Below, piece by piece: positions 35,243-47,000 of a stretch of DNA of 64,000 nt (position 1 is the first letter of the stretch; every line of letters begins with the position of its first letter). Source of the DNA: JALZCH01 sp036387135 (GTDB taxonomy: Bacteria > Acidobacteriota > Blastocatellia > Pyrinomonadales > Pyrinomonadaceae); contig DASVUH010000016.1 of NCBI GenBank assembly GCA_036387135.1, positions 62,001 through 126,000 of the forward strand. The letters run 5' to 3'. Below the pieces are notes generated by a model that was not told the origin of the DNA, did not search any database, and saw only the letters and a list, made by a program, of their open reading frames with translations. Both the position numbers and the translations under genes were made by a program.

Positions 35243-36139
35243 TTATTGTTTCGTTTTCCAGCTTGCGACTTCTTTTTCAAAGTTTGCCATTAAATCGGCA
35301 TTAACCGCAGGCTGCGCGGCTTTGCCGACAGTGACGGCTTTTTCGCCGTACATCACGGCGTCTTTGTAGTTGCCCATTTCGGCGGCAATTCGAGCCTTAC
35401 CGCGTAAAGTATTGAATGTTTCACGCACTTTTAAAGCTTCGTCAACCCAAGTTGCGGCATCTGCGTAAGCTGATTTGATTTTGTTATCTACAACAAAATT
35501 AGCGGCGGTCATTCTTGCGCCGATATAAGGCTGCGCTTTGGTCGCATCGGTCGAACCGGCAATTTGCTGCCGCAGTTTGCCCAAAACCCGATCTTGCACG
35601 CCGACGACTTCCACTGTAAAAGGCACGCGCAGTTTTTCCCATCTTATTGCGACTGTCGCGGTGGTCGGCGTGACAGCTTCAAATTCAAACATCATCGTTT
35701 CGAGCGAATTCGGTCTGGTATCGGGTTTTGTTTTAACGCGGAGAGCGTCGTTTTCCGGTTTGTAGGTAAAACTGCCCCACTCGTCGTTTTTCTTGCTGAA
35801 AATAATCGTCCATTCGTCTTTGTTCGGAATCGTGTGCAACCCGTATTTTCCGGCGGGCAAATCCTGACCGTTTATTTTAACGTTTTCCGAAACTTCAAAA
35901 ATCGTGTTTTCGTTCGCGCCTGTGCGCCAGACCGCGCCGAAGGGAACTAATTTCCCCCAAACTTCGCGCCCTTTTGTACTTGGGCGATGATAAACGATAG
36001 CAATGCGCGTGTCGCCGACCGTTTGCGCGACTTCGGCGCGCGGCGATTCGCGCGGAATCTGCACCTGCTGTGCAAATGCGGAACCGGCTAAAGTTAAAGC
36101 AAACAATGCAGCAAAAAATATTTTATTCCAGATTTTCAT
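35243..36139 (-). CDS. Exported DUF2911 protein
   Basis: A 298-residue exported protein of unknown function. Signal peptide about 1-23 (ending GSAFAQQ). DUF2911 signature: IVYHRPSTKGREVWGKLVPFG, VWRTGANENTIFEVSENV, LPAGKYGLHTIPNKDEWTIIF (about 48-115). The last 100 residues are helical, TPR-like, with an AEMGNYKDAVMYGEKAV unit. Third gene of a leftward set (M14 peptidase, SRPBCC protein, DUF2911), 20 bases after the SRPBCC gene. DUF2911 proteins are common in Bacteroidetes and Acidobacteriota. Confidence 0.88.
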   Translation of the reverse strand: MKIWNKIFFAALFALTLAGSAFAQQVQIPRESPRAEVAQTVGDTRIAIVYHRPSTKGREVWGKLVPFGAVWRTGANENTIFEVSENVKINGQDLPAGKYGLHTIPNKDEWTIIFSKKNDEWGSFTYKPENDALRVKTKPDTRPNSLETMMFEFEAVTPTTATVAIRWEKLRVPFTVEVVGVQDRVLGKLRQQIAGSTDATKAQPYIGARMTAANFVVDNKIKSAYADAATWVDEALKVRETFNTLRGKARIAAEMGNYKDAVMYGEKAVTVGKAAQPAVNADLMANFEKEVASWKTKQ

Positions 36140-36159
36140 TTTATTTGTCCCCTCAAGTT

Positions 36160-36645
36160 TTATTCTTCGAGTTTTTTACGAGCCTTTTCGAGAAAGGTTT
36201 TAATCATTGCAGAAACGCGCTTTTGCATTTCGTTGCTAATCAGCGTCTCTCCCGCCAAACCTGCGAGAAAATGCAGCTCGCTCGCTTTATTTCGGCGAAT
36301 CTCGACCGTTTGCGAAATATTGACGCGAGTTTTTCCGCCCGCCTGTTCTTCAAAATCGGCGGCATAGCGCAAAAAGTTTTTAGTCTCCTGCGGGGCGGGC
36401 GAATACTCGATTAAATTCGCGCTGTTTTCCGCCAATCGAACGGCAAATTTTTCGGTCATCGAACCCAAAATCGGAATCTGCGCCTTGATTGTCCACAAAG
36501 CAGTGCCGTCCGGCAGCGTTTTGATACTTTCGATGTTAGGCATTTTCTCGACAAAATTCCGCACATCAGCAAAAAACTCCCGCACCTTTTCAGCCGTCGC
36601 CCGAACCTCGAATTGCTCGCTATAATTTGCTTTAATTTTAAACAT
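36160..36645 (-). CDS. SRPBCC-family protein (CoxG-like)
   Basis: A 161-residue START-like protein. The ATG at 36645 is chosen: a longer reading from a TTG would translate the heptamer repeat (NNERRTTNN), which is unlikely. The fold is seen from MFKIKANYSEQFEVRATAEKVREFFADVRNFVEKMP onward in several stretches, with the CoxG/polyketide-cyclase-like beta pattern and a C-terminal helix (SAMIKTFLEKARKKLEE). No Shine-Dalgarno is visible, because the repeat occupies the leader. Members bind lipids or help membrane enzymes; role here unknown. It lies 59 bases after the M14 gene. Confidence 0.75.
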   Translation of the reverse strand: MFKIKANYSEQFEVRATAEKVREFFADVRNFVEKMPNIESIKTLPDGTALWTIKAQIPILGSMTEKFAVRLAENSANLIEYSPAPQETKNFLRYAADFEEQAGGKTRVNISQTVEIRRNKASELHFLAGLAGETLISNEMQKRVSAMIKTFLEKARKKLEE

Positions 36646-36649
36646 AATG

Positions 36650-36700
36650 TTGTTCGTTGTTCGTCGTTCGTTGTTTTTCTTTGCAACGAACAACAAACGA
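36650..36700. repeat. Heptanucleotide-repeat hairpin in the leader of the SRPBCC gene
   Basis: Heptamers TTGTTCG, TTGTTCG, TCGTTCG, TTGTTTT on the + strand, then an inverted tract around AACGAACAACAAACG; a 12-bp stem can form. It starts 4 bases upstream of the SRPBCC ATG. On the minus strand it contains AACAACGAACGACGA, which is identical to 59600-59614 inside the efflux pump gene. Confidence 0.75.
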
Positions 36701-36704
36701 ATTT

Positions 36705-39566
36705 CTAATTCGATGGCGCGAGAATCATCGAATTAAAAAACAATCTGCTTGAACTGCGGAAAATTCCACGGAAAAACGGTTCTTCGGCGAATAAAATGAC
36801 GTGACCGCCGCCGGTCGGCTCGTCAATGACGTAAGCCGTACCTTTCAACAGTCTTTCGGTGTTGCCTTCCCAAACGAAACCGGAAATTGTCAGGGGCTGT
36901 TTCGGGTTCTGGTCGAAAACGACGGCGTTTGTGCCTTCTTTTGAAAGCCGGAAAAAATAGCCCGAAGAGAGCAGCACGGGCAGAGTTTCCTGGTTTTGCA
37001 AACCGTAAGTTAGATAAGTCGTACGATCAATTGTGGCGCGCATAATTGCGCCGGGAACGCCTTCCGGTGTTTTTCCGGCGTTCGCCGACGGCGAGGCAAT
37101 CGGCGGCAAAATCGGGGCGCTGTAATCGGCTTTGTCTCTTTCGAGCTGCTGCGGAACGGCGTTTGGCGATGCTTCCGGCTGATTCGGTCTGTTGTTTCCG
37201 GTTTTCGGCGATGGCGAAGGCGCGGGCTGTTCGGCTTCGGCGCGTTTCGATTCCTCTGCGGGCGGCGATTTTTGCTCGTCGTCATCACTGCCGACGAGCT
37301 TCGAGCTGGTCAAACCGACATCTTTGACTGCCGCCGCGACTGCCGCGCCTTTGACACAAATCACGGTTCCGCCGCCGTTTATCCAATCTTTCAAGCCTTT
37401 TAAAACGTTGGTGTAACGACCTGAAGCGCCGTCGGGAATAATGACGACGTTGTAATCTTTTAAATTGCCCGCGCGCAGATTGTTGAAATTCATCGGCGTA
37501 AATTCGACGCCGTAACGATTGAGCGTCCACCAAATCGAGCCGTAAGAAGTATTGTCAACGCCTTCGTCAGCCGCGATTGCAATGCGCGGCAATTTCAGAG
37601 GCGCGACGTTTTCACCGCCGATTCCGGTGTCTCCTTCTTCCTGAAAGCCGGTGTTTACGGGCGTCACGGCAACGCCGAGTTCTCTGGCGAGTCTGGCAAT
37701 CGCATCGTGAACCGTTTCGCTGTTGCGCGAAAGACGGACGACGAAAGTTCCTGCGCGCCAATTTCTCCCCGCCGCATTTAATTGTTTTGTCGAGACGTAA
37801 ACGCGAAAGCCTTCTTTTTGCAGCCGGTAAGCCAAAATCGGCGCGGTGTCGGTTTCATACGGAAAAACGTAAGCGTAAGCCGCCCGCCCGCCGTTGATGC
37901 GCCCGGTTTTGATGTTGTTTAAATATTCGTCTGTGACGAGATTTGCGCCGGAAACGGGCGCGGTATCTTCCGTCCAAAAAGCGTCAATTCCAAACGCGAG
38001 CGGCAGCGACCAAGCCGTAATGTCGTAAAAACGATATTCTTCGCGCTGCGAGCTTTTACCGCGCATTTCATTGCGGCGAAATTTGCCCATTTCGTCTTCG
38101 ACAAACGCCCGATCCTGCGGCGTGTCCTGTTCGAGAATCGCTTTCGCCCAGCGTTTATTCGGCTGTGCCATTTCGACGATGTAAACGTTTCCGGCGAAAT
38201 CTCGCGTTGTTGCCGGAGCGTTTTTCGATTCGTAAGAATGAGCCGTCGTCGAGCGGAAATTTCCCCCTGCAACTTTGACTTCGACTTTTGCGCGGCGCAG
38301 AATTTCGACGAGTTCGGCGGCTTTCACGGGATCTTTGTCCGGGACGATGACGATACGTTTCATCCGGTCGGCGCGCGCTTCTTCGATTGCGGTGCGCTTG
38401 AAATCGTAAAAATCTCGCAGACGCGCTTCGCGGTTTCCGGCGGCGGTTTCGAGCGTCGTCATTGAAGTGACGAAATGTTTGGCGATTGACGAGCGGAAAG
38501 TAATAATCGTGCCGTCATCACGCGTCCAGCGCAAGCCTTTAAAACCGCCGCCGTCTGTTTCATAAGTCATCGCCGTCGCACCTAATAAAGCCGGAAAAGA
38601 ATCCCAGTAACCCGGATAAAACAAATCGAAAACGTCGCGGACGTAATAATCCCAAAGTCTCCGGTCAAACTGCGCGGCGTTGGCGCGACCGACGGTTTCG
38701 AGCCATTTATTTGTTACGGGCTGCGGCAAATTCGGGTTAATCGGCAAAGCATCGGGCGGGAAAAAATACTGCGAAGGCTGCCCGTGATGATCGGCGGAAA
38801 ATTGCGGATTCCATTCCAAAAACGCTTTTTGCAGATTCTGGGTTTCTTTCTGCGTCGAAGCGATGTTGTCGCGGTTTAAATCAAAGCGAAAATGCGACAG
38901 CCGCCCGTAAACGCTCCACGGCTCGCGGTGTTCAAACGCCGCGCGATTCGCATCGCCGATAGCAACCGAGTTATACCATGTCGCAAAACGCTCGTGTCCG
39001 TCAGGGTTTTCGCCAGTCACAATTAATGCAACCGTGTTTTTCAAAATTTCGAGCGTCGCCGGTTCTTCCGAAGCGGCGAGCTGATAAACGACTTGCATCA
39101 TCGTCTCAAACGACGAAGATTCGTTTCCGTGAATCGTGTAAGCGAGCCAAACGGCGACGGGCGTATTTTGGATAATTTGATTTGCCGCCGCTTGGTTGGT
39201 TGCGCGCGGATCGCTCAGACGGGCGAGATTTCCTTTGATTTCGTCAAGCCGTTGAATGTTTTCCGGCGCGCTGATAGCCACGACGTGCATCATTCGATGC
39301 TCGTTGGTTTCGCCGATGTCGTAAATGCGAACGCGGTCGGGCGCGGCTTTGGCGATTTCTTCAATCACCTTTTCCATTTGCGCGTAAGTCGTGTGGTGCT
39401 CGCCGACATCGTAGCGCAAGGATTTTTGCGGACGCAGCACGTTTTCGCGGTACGGCGCGCGGGTGTAAAAATCGAATTTCGGCTCTTCGCGCTGGGCGAA
39501 AGCCGAAAGTGAAAATAATAAAAGCGAGCAGGCGGCGACAACGCGCAACAGGATTTTTGATTTCAT
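36705..39566 (-). CDS. Exported M14-family zinc carboxypeptidase-like protein
   Basis: A 953-residue secreted metallopeptidase. The ATG at 39566 opens MKSKILLRVVAACSLLLFSLSAFAQ, a clear signal peptide; an upstream in-frame start adds 11 residues. The M14 zinc site is seen as AYTIHGNESSSFE (H146 and E149). The later ligand lies in FSADHHGQPSQYFF, and the catalytic Glu in MTYETDGGGF. A C-terminal half of about 500 residues contains a GATase1/ThuA-like fold (VVIIPDGASGRYTN) and a Pro/Ser/Glu-rich spacer. First gene of the leftward operon with the SRPBCC and DUF2911 genes. Confidence 0.88.
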   Translation of the reverse strand: MKSKILLRVVAACSLLLFSLSAFAQREEPKFDFYTRAPYRENVLRPQKSLRYDVGEHHTTYAQMEKVIEEIAKAAPDRVRIYDIGETNEHRMMHVVAISAPENIQRLDEIKGNLARLSDPRATNQAAANQIIQNTPVAVWLAYTIHGNESSSFETMMQVVYQLAASEEPATLEILKNTVALIVTGENPDGHERFATWYNSVAIGDANRAAFEHREPWSVYGRLSHFRFDLNRDNIASTQKETQNLQKAFLEWNPQFSADHHGQPSQYFFPPDALPINPNLPQPVTNKWLETVGRANAAQFDRRLWDYYVRDVFDLFYPGYWDSFPALLGATAMTYETDGGGFKGLRWTRDDGTIITFRSSIAKHFVTSMTTLETAAGNREARLRDFYDFKRTAIEEARADRMKRIVIVPDKDPVKAAELVEILRRAKVEVKVAGGNFRSTTAHSYESKNAPATTRDFAGNVYIVEMAQPNKRWAKAILEQDTPQDRAFVEDEMGKFRRNEMRGKSSQREEYRFYDITAWSLPLAFGIDAFWTEDTAPVSGANLVTDEYLNNIKTGRINGGRAAYAYVFPYETDTAPILAYRLQKEGFRVYVSTKQLNAAGRNWRAGTFVVRLSRNSETVHDAIARLARELGVAVTPVNTGFQEEGDTGIGGENVAPLKLPRIAIAADEGVDNTSYGSIWWTLNRYGVEFTPMNFNNLRAGNLKDYNVVIIPDGASGRYTNVLKGLKDWINGGGTVICVKGAAVAAAVKDVGLTSSKLVGSDDDEQKSPPAEESKRAEAEQPAPSPSPKTGNNRPNQPEASPNAVPQQLERDKADYSAPILPPIASPSANAGKTPEGVPGAIMRATIDRTTYLTYGLQNQETLPVLLSSGYFFRLSKEGTNAVVFDQNPKQPLTISGFVWEGNTERLLKGTAYVIDEPTGGGHVILFAEEPFFRGIFRSSSRLFFNSMILAPSN

Positions 39567-39646
39567 TCCGAAGATAATTTCTGGTTTAATCGAATTCAAA
39601 AGGACTTTGCCGAATATAAGATAAAACGGGCGAGTTGAAAAGTACG

Positions 39647-39847
39647 ATGAAAGATTTAAACCGGGAAGTTTGCCCGCGCTGCGGGAATCAAAAATTGAAA
39701 AGCTGGGACGAATTAACCGGCGACGAAAAAATCCTGGTCGAAAAACTTCCGCTTTCGGCTGATTTTACGAAAGAAGAACGTCGCCGCAATCGCTGGTGCG
39801 CGCGCTGTTGGCACGAATTCGATTCGGGCAGAGAAACTACAACCTAA
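39647..39847 (+). CDS. Small zinc-ribbon protein
   Basis: A 66-residue protein with two Cys pairs, CPRCGNQ near the start and CARCWHEF near the end, separated by a helical KSWDELTGDEKILVEKL part. These four cysteines can bind one zinc. The ATG at 39647 is chosen over a TTG at 39635. It diverges from the M14 gene (80-base gap). Small zinc ribbons of this type occur widely; function is unknown. Confidence 0.7.
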   Translation: MKDLNREVCPRCGNQKLKSWDELTGDEKILVEKLPLSADFTKEERRRNRWCARCWHEFDSGRETTT

Positions 39848-39935
39848 ATTAAAAATTGTACGTTGACGTACTGATTGATTTTTCTTTGTTTTTTAACTTG
39901 AGAGAAAACGGAAACAAAAAGAACAAGGGGAAAAT

Positions 39936-40355
39936 ATGAGCCGAGAACTAGCCGAAAATTTCATCAACGCGCTGCGAAAATTGGAAGAAACGGGCGAACC
40001 CGCAGAAATCGCGGCGCTTTACGCCGAAAACGCGGAAATCGTCAACGTCGTTTCGCCAAAGAAATTTACCGGAACTGAAGGCGCACGCGAGTTTTGGACG
40101 AGATACCGCGAAACTTTCGGGGAAATGCGTTCGGAGTTTCGCAATAAAATTGTTAACGAAACCAGCGCCGCGCTCGAATGGACAACTCGCGGAATTTCCA
40201 AAGAAAACCACGAAATTACTTATTCCGGCGTTACCATTTTAGAATTTGATGGAGACAAAATCTCACGTTCGTGCGCTTACTTCAACGCACAGGATTTAGG
40301 CAGACAAATCGAACAGGACACGCCTGCGAAACCGAATCAGGCAGTTTCGGCTTAA
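39936..40355 (+). CDS. SnoaL-like / NTF2-fold protein
   Basis: A 139-residue cone-fold protein with AAGGGGA just before the ATG. The N-terminal helix (LAENFINALRKLEETGEPAEIAALYAENAEI) and the strand pattern ending GVTILEFDGDKISRSCAYFNAQDL are typical of SnoaL/DUF4440 proteins. These are either small enzymes (isomerases, hydrolases) or ligand binders; no catalytic residues can be named. Its neighbours are unrelated. It converges on the DinB-like gene. Confidence 0.8.
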   Translation: MSRELAENFINALRKLEETGEPAEIAALYAENAEIVNVVSPKKFTGTEGAREFWTRYRETFGEMRSEFRNKIVNETSAALEWTTRGISKENHEITYSGVTILEFDGDKISRSCAYFNAQDLGRQIEQDTPAKPNQAVSA

Positions 40356-40367
40356 TTCATCTGATAA

Positions 40368-40907
40368 TTAAAACGCGGCGCGGTCTACGTCCGGGCGTCT
40401 CCAGTTTGGAATCGCCAGACCGCCCGCGTCTTCGTAAAACTTCAAATCGCCGGCAAACATTTTGGCGATGAAAATGATTTGTCCGGCGTGCATCGCAAAA
40501 TGTTCGGCGACGTGATAAACCGCCGCCAAAACAGTAGTATCGCGCCCTTGTATCGAACGTTTTTCGAGCAAATCGCCAGCGTTTAAATCGTCCAAAACAG
40601 CGCACGCTTCTTCGACCGCGTTCCGCAAAATTGTCAAAAGCTCTTCGCGGCTGATTTGATTGCGTTCGTCAAATTCGCCTTGTCGAAAACGATTATCCGC
40701 CGCGCCGCCGATTCCGCTGATGATCCATTGCCGGACGTTTCCCGCCAGATGCAGCAGCAAATTTCCGACGCTGTTCGATTCTTCGTTCGCGCGCCACCAA
40801 ATCTGCTCGTCCGTCATTTTGTTTACCGCTCTTTCGATTTTCGCCAGAAAATCATCGAGCAAAAATGATTTGGATTGGGCAACAAATTCATGTTCAAATT
40901 GATTCAT
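40368..40907 (-). CDS. DinB/DUF1572-family protein
   Basis: A 179-residue four-helix-bundle protein. The ATG at 40907 is chosen; a TTG 36 bases earlier is also open. The three metal-binding histidines of the DinB fold are plausible in LLLHLAGNVRQWI (about 57-69) and YHVAEHFAMHAGQI (about 137-150). The family includes thiol-dependent transferases and many uncharacterised members. It converges with the SnoaL-like gene, 12 bases away. Confidence 0.8.
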   Translation of the reverse strand: MNQFEHEFVAQSKSFLLDDFLAKIERAVNKMTDEQIWWRANEESNSVGNLLLHLAGNVRQWIISGIGGAADNRFRQGEFDERNQISREELLTILRNAVEEACAVLDDLNAGDLLEKRSIQGRDTTVLAAVYHVAEHFAMHAGQIIFIAKMFAGDLKFYEDAGGLAIPNWRRPDVDRAAF

Positions 40908-41081
40908 AAAAATAATTTTATCTCTAAATTCTTTATCGTTCAAAATTAAAATGGTGCAAGAAAAATATTTTAACGGCGTTCATTTTATTGGAAGGCGGCA
41001 ATCTAAAATATAATTTGCCGCGCCTCAAGGCACTTCAGGTTTTCCGCTCTCCCGGTTTTTTCGAGCGAGGATTAACAAACA

Positions 41082-44000
41082 ATGCTGATCAAAAAAATTA
41101 CCGTCTGGTTTTTACTTTTTTCCATTTATTTTGGCACAATCGCGCCATTCGGCGCTTCAGCGCAAAGAACCGTGCGACCGCAGCAAAGGAGACCACAAAA
41201 CGTGAATATTCCCGGAAACGGTTTGGAATTTCGTTTGAGCGAAGGACAGGAAGGCGCGGAAAATCGCCAAACAACTGCGCCCGCAAAAGGCGAGAGTTTA
41301 TCTGAAAGCGAAACGGCGAATTTGTTAAAACGTTTGCCGCCGGTTAAAGCCGAGAAAGACGATCAACAGGATTTCGCCAAACGCGCCGGAACATTGCCCG
41401 CGCCGAAAACCGGCAAAATCGTGCCAGTCAAATTTCCCGCCGACGAAGAACGCGGAACGCCGAAAATCAATGCGGCTGCGACGCTCGAAGTCGTGCGTTT
41501 TGCGCCCGAAGGCGAGATTCCGATTGCGCCCGAATTGAGCGTTACGTTTTCGCAGCCGATGGTTTCGGTCACGTCGCAGGAACAAGCCGCGCAGGTTATT
41601 CCTGTGCGTTTGACGCCCGAAGTCAAAGGGAAATGGCGATGGCTCGGAACGAAAACTTTGCTCTTTGACGCCGAACAGCGTTTTCCGATGGCGACGAAAT
41701 TTACAGCCACCGTTCCGGCGGGAACAAAATCGGCGACTGGCGCGGTTTTGAACAAAGAAGTCGCCTGGAATTTTACGACACCGCCGCCGAAAGTTTTGCA
41801 ATTTTTTCCGGGTGATCAAGTCACAAACCGCAATCCGCTGATGTTTGTTTCTTTCGACCAGCAAATCAACCCGCAAGCCGTTTTGCAGAAAATAAACGTC
41901 TCCGGCGGCAATCGCCGTTTGCCTCTGCGCCTTGCGACTCAGGAAGAAATCAACGCCGATTCGTCAATCAGTTATTACGCGAAAGCGGCGCTGCCCGGTC
42001 GCTGGCTCGCGTTTCGCGCCGTCACAGCCGAAGGAAAAGCGGAAAACGCTTTGCCCGCGGATTTCGCAATTACGGTCACGATTGAAGCGGGAACGCCGTC
42101 AGCCGAAGGACCTTTGACGACGCCGAAACCGCAATCGTTTTCGTTTCGCACTTTCGGGGCGATGAAATTTGTTCGCGCTTATTGCGGTTATCATGGAAGC
42201 AAAACTTGCTCGCCGTTCGATCCCTGGTATTTTGAATTTTCAAACCCGATTGACGCCGCCGCGTTTGAAAAATCGCTCGTCCAAATCGAGCCGAACGTCG
42301 AAGGTTTGCAGATTTATCCGAGCGGAAATATCGTTTCGATTCAAGGCTATAAACCCGGACGCCGCGCTTATAAAGTGACAATCGGCGGCGCGCTCAAAGA
42401 CTCGTTCGGACAAGTTTTGGAAAAACCGGCAACCCCGACTTTCAACGTCGGCGCGGCGCAGCCGAGCCTGACCGCGCAGGGCGGCAGTTTTGTCGTGCTT
42501 GACCCGACTGCAAAACCGAATTATTCGGTTTATTCGATCAACCAGCCGAGCCTGAAAGTTCAGGTGCGCGCGGTTACGCCGGAAGATTGGGACGGTTTCC
42601 GGCAGTTTATGCGTCACCTCAATTACGATGAGCAAAAACGCCCGCCGCTGCCCGGTCGCGTTGTTTTGAACAAAACGGTTCCGGTTGAAAACAAGCCGGA
42701 CGAATTGGTTGAAACCAGAATTGATTTATCTGCGGCTTTAAATGAAGGTTTCGGTCACGCGATTGTTTTTGTCGAACCAACCGTCAAGCGAGATCAATAC
42801 GACCGCGCGAAAATCGTTGTTTGGGCTGAAGCGACGCAAATCGGTTTGGACGCTTTTGTTGACAATCAGGAATTAGTCGGATTTGCCACGGATTTGAAGA
42901 GCGGCAAACCGCTCGACAACGTGGAAATGCGGATTTATCCGAACAACGGAACGGCGATTTCTAAGGATGAAGGCGGAAGGATGAAGGATGAAGCCGTTTC
43001 CAGCAGTTGGTGGGATTGGCTGACGAGCTTTGGCGCGAGCGAAGAAAGCATAAATGAAGTTAATTCCGGTGAATCAGTTGATTCAACAGATTCGATAAAA
43101 GCACAAACAGATAAAATTGGTTTGATGCGGATGGCTTTGCCCGATTCGCAGCCGGGAAAACCGAGTCTTTTGATTGCCCGGCGCGGGCGCGATGTGGCGT
43201 TTTTGCCGGAGAACTCCGATTATTACTGGCAGGATCACGGCAGTTGGTACAAAAAACCGCAGACCGACCAATTGCGCTGGTTTGTTTTTAACGACCGCAA
43301 TTTTTATCGCCCGAAAGAAGAAGTTTCAATCAAGGGTTACATCCGCGTTTATCAAGCCGGAAAATTCGGCGACATCGCATCGCTCGGCGACGCGGCAAAG
43401 GGAATCAATTACATTGTCCGCGATGAGCGCGGTAATGAGTTTGCCAAAGGAACGGCGAATCTGAACGCTTTCGGCGCGTTTGATTTTAAAATAAAATTGC
43501 CGGATAACATCAACCTCGGTTATACGAGCGTTGAAATTTCCACGTCGAGCAGTTTGGCGGGAGCGGCGACGAATCACAGTTTTCAAGTGCAGGAATTTCG
43601 CCGACCGGAATTTGAAGTTAAGGCAAAAAACGAAACCGAAGCGCCGTATTTTGTCGGCAATTCGGCAAATGTTTCAATCGAAGCCAAGTATTACGCGGGC
43701 GGAGCGCTTGCAAATGCGGAGACGAATTGGACGGTTACGGCGACGCCGACCAATTACACGCCGCCGAACCGCGATGATTTTACTTTCGGCAAATGGTTTC
43801 CTTGGTGGCGGCATTACGACGAACCTTACGGCTCGACGAGCGTGCAAAGCTTTAAAGGCACAACCGGGGCGGATGGAAAGCATCTGCTGAAAATTGATTT
43901 TATCAAGGCGAATCCGCCGCGCCCGTACAATGTTCGCGCCGAAGCGCGCGTTTCGGATGTTAATCGTCAAACGTGGGCTTCGGCGACGAATCTGCTCGTT

Positions 44001-47000
44001 CACGCGGCTGATTTGTACGTCGGAATCCGTACGAACAGAACTTTCGTCAATCGCGGCGAGCCTTTTACGGTCGAATCAATCACGACCGATATTGACGGCA
44101 AAGCCGTTGCAAATCGGGATGTCGAAATCAAAGCTGTTTTGAAAGACTGGCAATTCGACAAAGGCTCGTGGCAGCAAGTCACGGTTGACGAGCAGACCTG
44201 CAATGTGAAATCCGGCGAAAATCCCATCGAATGTAAATTTACGGCGAAACAAGGCGGCGTTTATACGATTACGGCTTCGGTTTTGGACGACCGCGAGCGC
44301 GAAAACGAATCGGAATTGACCCTCTGGGTTTCGGGCGGAAAACAGCCGCCGAAAAGAAACGTCGAGCAGGAAGAAGCCCAACTCGTTCCCGACAAAAAAG
44401 AATACGCGGCGGGCGACGCGGCGGAAATTCTGGTGATGTCGCCGTTTGTTCCGGCGGAAGGCGTGTTGACGCTCGCCCGCGACGGAATCGTCAAAACCGA
44501 GCGTTTTACGATGAACGAAGCGAGCAAAGTTTTGCGCGTCCCGCTCGAAGAACGCTGGTTGCCGAACATCAACGTCCAGGTTGATCTCGTCGGTTCAGCC
44601 GAACGGACAAACGACGCGGGCGAGATTGATAAAACCGCGCCGCGCCGCCCGGCATTTGCTTCGGGCAGCCTTAATCTGCCGATTTCAATCGCCACGCGCA
44701 AATTAAATGTGACAGCCGAACCACGTGCGAGAAATCTCGAACCCGGCGGCGAAACTTCCGTAGACGTGACGGTCAAAGACAACGCCGGAAACGCGGTTTC
44801 AAACAGCGAGGTTGCGATTGTCGTGGTTGACGAGTCGGTTTTGGCTTTGAGCAATTACAGCGTCGCCGATCCGGCTTCGATTTTTTACACGCAGCGCGGC
44901 GCGGACGTTTCGACTTTTCATTCGCGCAAGGACGTTTTGCTTGCAAATGCGAATGATTTGAAATTTGACCAAAATCAAGGCGGCGTAATGGGGCAAGGTG
45001 TGCTGGCGGATGCGCAGGAAACAATATCAGCAATGGCTGCGCCTGCGCCGCCCGCCGCGAGAATGATGAAGGCAGAAACTCGTGCCAGAAATGCTGAAAG
45101 TAATGTTCCGCCCGATACGCCGATAACTGTTCGCGAAAATTTCAACGCTTTAGCAGTTTTTGCGGCTTCGGTGAAAACCGATTCCGCCGGAAAAGTCACG
45201 ATTCCGGTGAAATTGCCGGACAATCTGACTCGTTATCGTGTGACGGCGGTTTCGGTAACAAACGGCAATCGTTTCGGCAAAGGCGAATCGAATATCACGG
45301 CGCGTCAGCCTTTGATGGTACGTCCCAGCGCGCCGCGTTTCCTGAATTTCGGCGATAAATTCGAGCTGCCCGTCGTCGTCCAAAATCAAACCGATAATCC
45401 GTTGACCGTCAATGTCGCCGTCCGCGTGACGAATGCGGAATTGACCGCCGGAAACGGCAAACAAGTGACAGTGCCGCCGAACGACCGTTTGGAAGTTCGT
45501 TTTCCGGTTTCGGCTGTGAAAGCGGGAACGGCGCGTTTTCAAATCGGCGTCTCATCCGGGAAATTTGCCGACGCGGCGGAGATTTCTTTGCCCGTCTGGA
45601 CTCCCGCGACGACCGAAGCGTTTGCGACTTACGGAACGATTGACCAGAACACGGCGACGATTCAGCCAGTCGAAGCGCCGAAAGACGTTTTCCCGCAATT
45701 CGGCGGTTTGGAAGTGACGACCGCTTCGACGCAGTTGCAGGAATTGACCGACGCATTTATTTACCTGACGAATTATCCCTATGAAGGCTCGGAGCAAGTC
45801 GCTTCGCGGATGATTTCGATTGCCGCTTTGCGGGATGTTTTGCAGGCTTTTAAAGCCGAAGATATGCCTTCGACGGAAGAATTAAACCGGCGTTTTGCCA
45901 AAGACGTTGAGATTTTAAAGTCGCGCCAGCGCGAAGACGGCAGCTTTGGGATGTGGGGCTTGCAGCGCGAGCGTCACGAATTTCCGTTCGTCACGGTTCA
46001 CACGGCACACGCGCTTCAAAGAGCAAAAGAAAAAGGCTACAAAGTGCCGGTCGAGATGCTCAACAAAACAAAGCCGTATTTGAAAAATGTCGAAAAATAT
46101 TACGACAAATTTTACAGTCCCGAAGTTCGCTGGACGATTTCGTCTTACGCGCTTTACGTTCGCGCTCGAATGGGTGACAAAGACATCGCCAAAGCAAAAA
46201 ATATTTTGCAAACTGCGACGCTTCCGAAATTGCCGTTTGAAGCGACGGGCTGGTTGCTGGCGGTTTTGAGCGGCGATAAAAATTCGGTTGCCGAAGTCGA
46301 ATCAATCCGGCGGTTTTTGATGAATCGCACGACCGAAACTGCGGCTGCGGCGAATTTTGTCACGAATTATAAAGACGACGGTTGGGTTATTATGGCTTCA
46401 AATCGCCGCGCCGACGGCGTGATCCTCGAAACGATGATTTCCGATCAGCCAAATTCGGATTTGATTCCGAAACTCGTGCGCGGTCTTTTGGCGCATCGCA
46501 AAAAAGGGCATTGGGGAAACACGCAGGAAAACGTATTTATCCTGCTCGCGCTTGATAAATATTTCAACACCTACGAGAAAACAACTCCGAATTTTGTCGC
46601 GCAGGTTTGGCTCGGCAACGCTTACGCCGGGGAACAGCCGTTTCGCGGTCGCTCGGTTGATTCAAAACAGATTGACGTGCCGATGAGTTATCTTTTGGGA
46701 CAAAACGGAACGTCGAATCTGATTTTGAACAAAGCGGGCGAAGGTCGTCTGTATTATCGAATCGGGATGAAATACGCGCCGAACAATTTAAAGCTCGCGC
46801 CCGCCGATTACGGTTTTACCGTTTTGCGCAAATACGAAGGGGTGGACAACGCCGACGACGTAAAACAAAACCCGGACGGCACCTGGACAATCAAATCCGG
46901 CGCTCGCGTCCGCGTACGTTTGACGATGATTGCGCCTTCGCGCCGCTATCACGTCGCGCTCGTTGATCCGCTGCCCGCCGGGCTTGAAAGTTTAAATCCG

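Noticed and set aside
36646..36696. TTG start that would extend the SRPBCC protein by 17 residues
   Set aside because: The extension would only translate the heptamer repeat; the ATG at 36645 begins the conserved fold.
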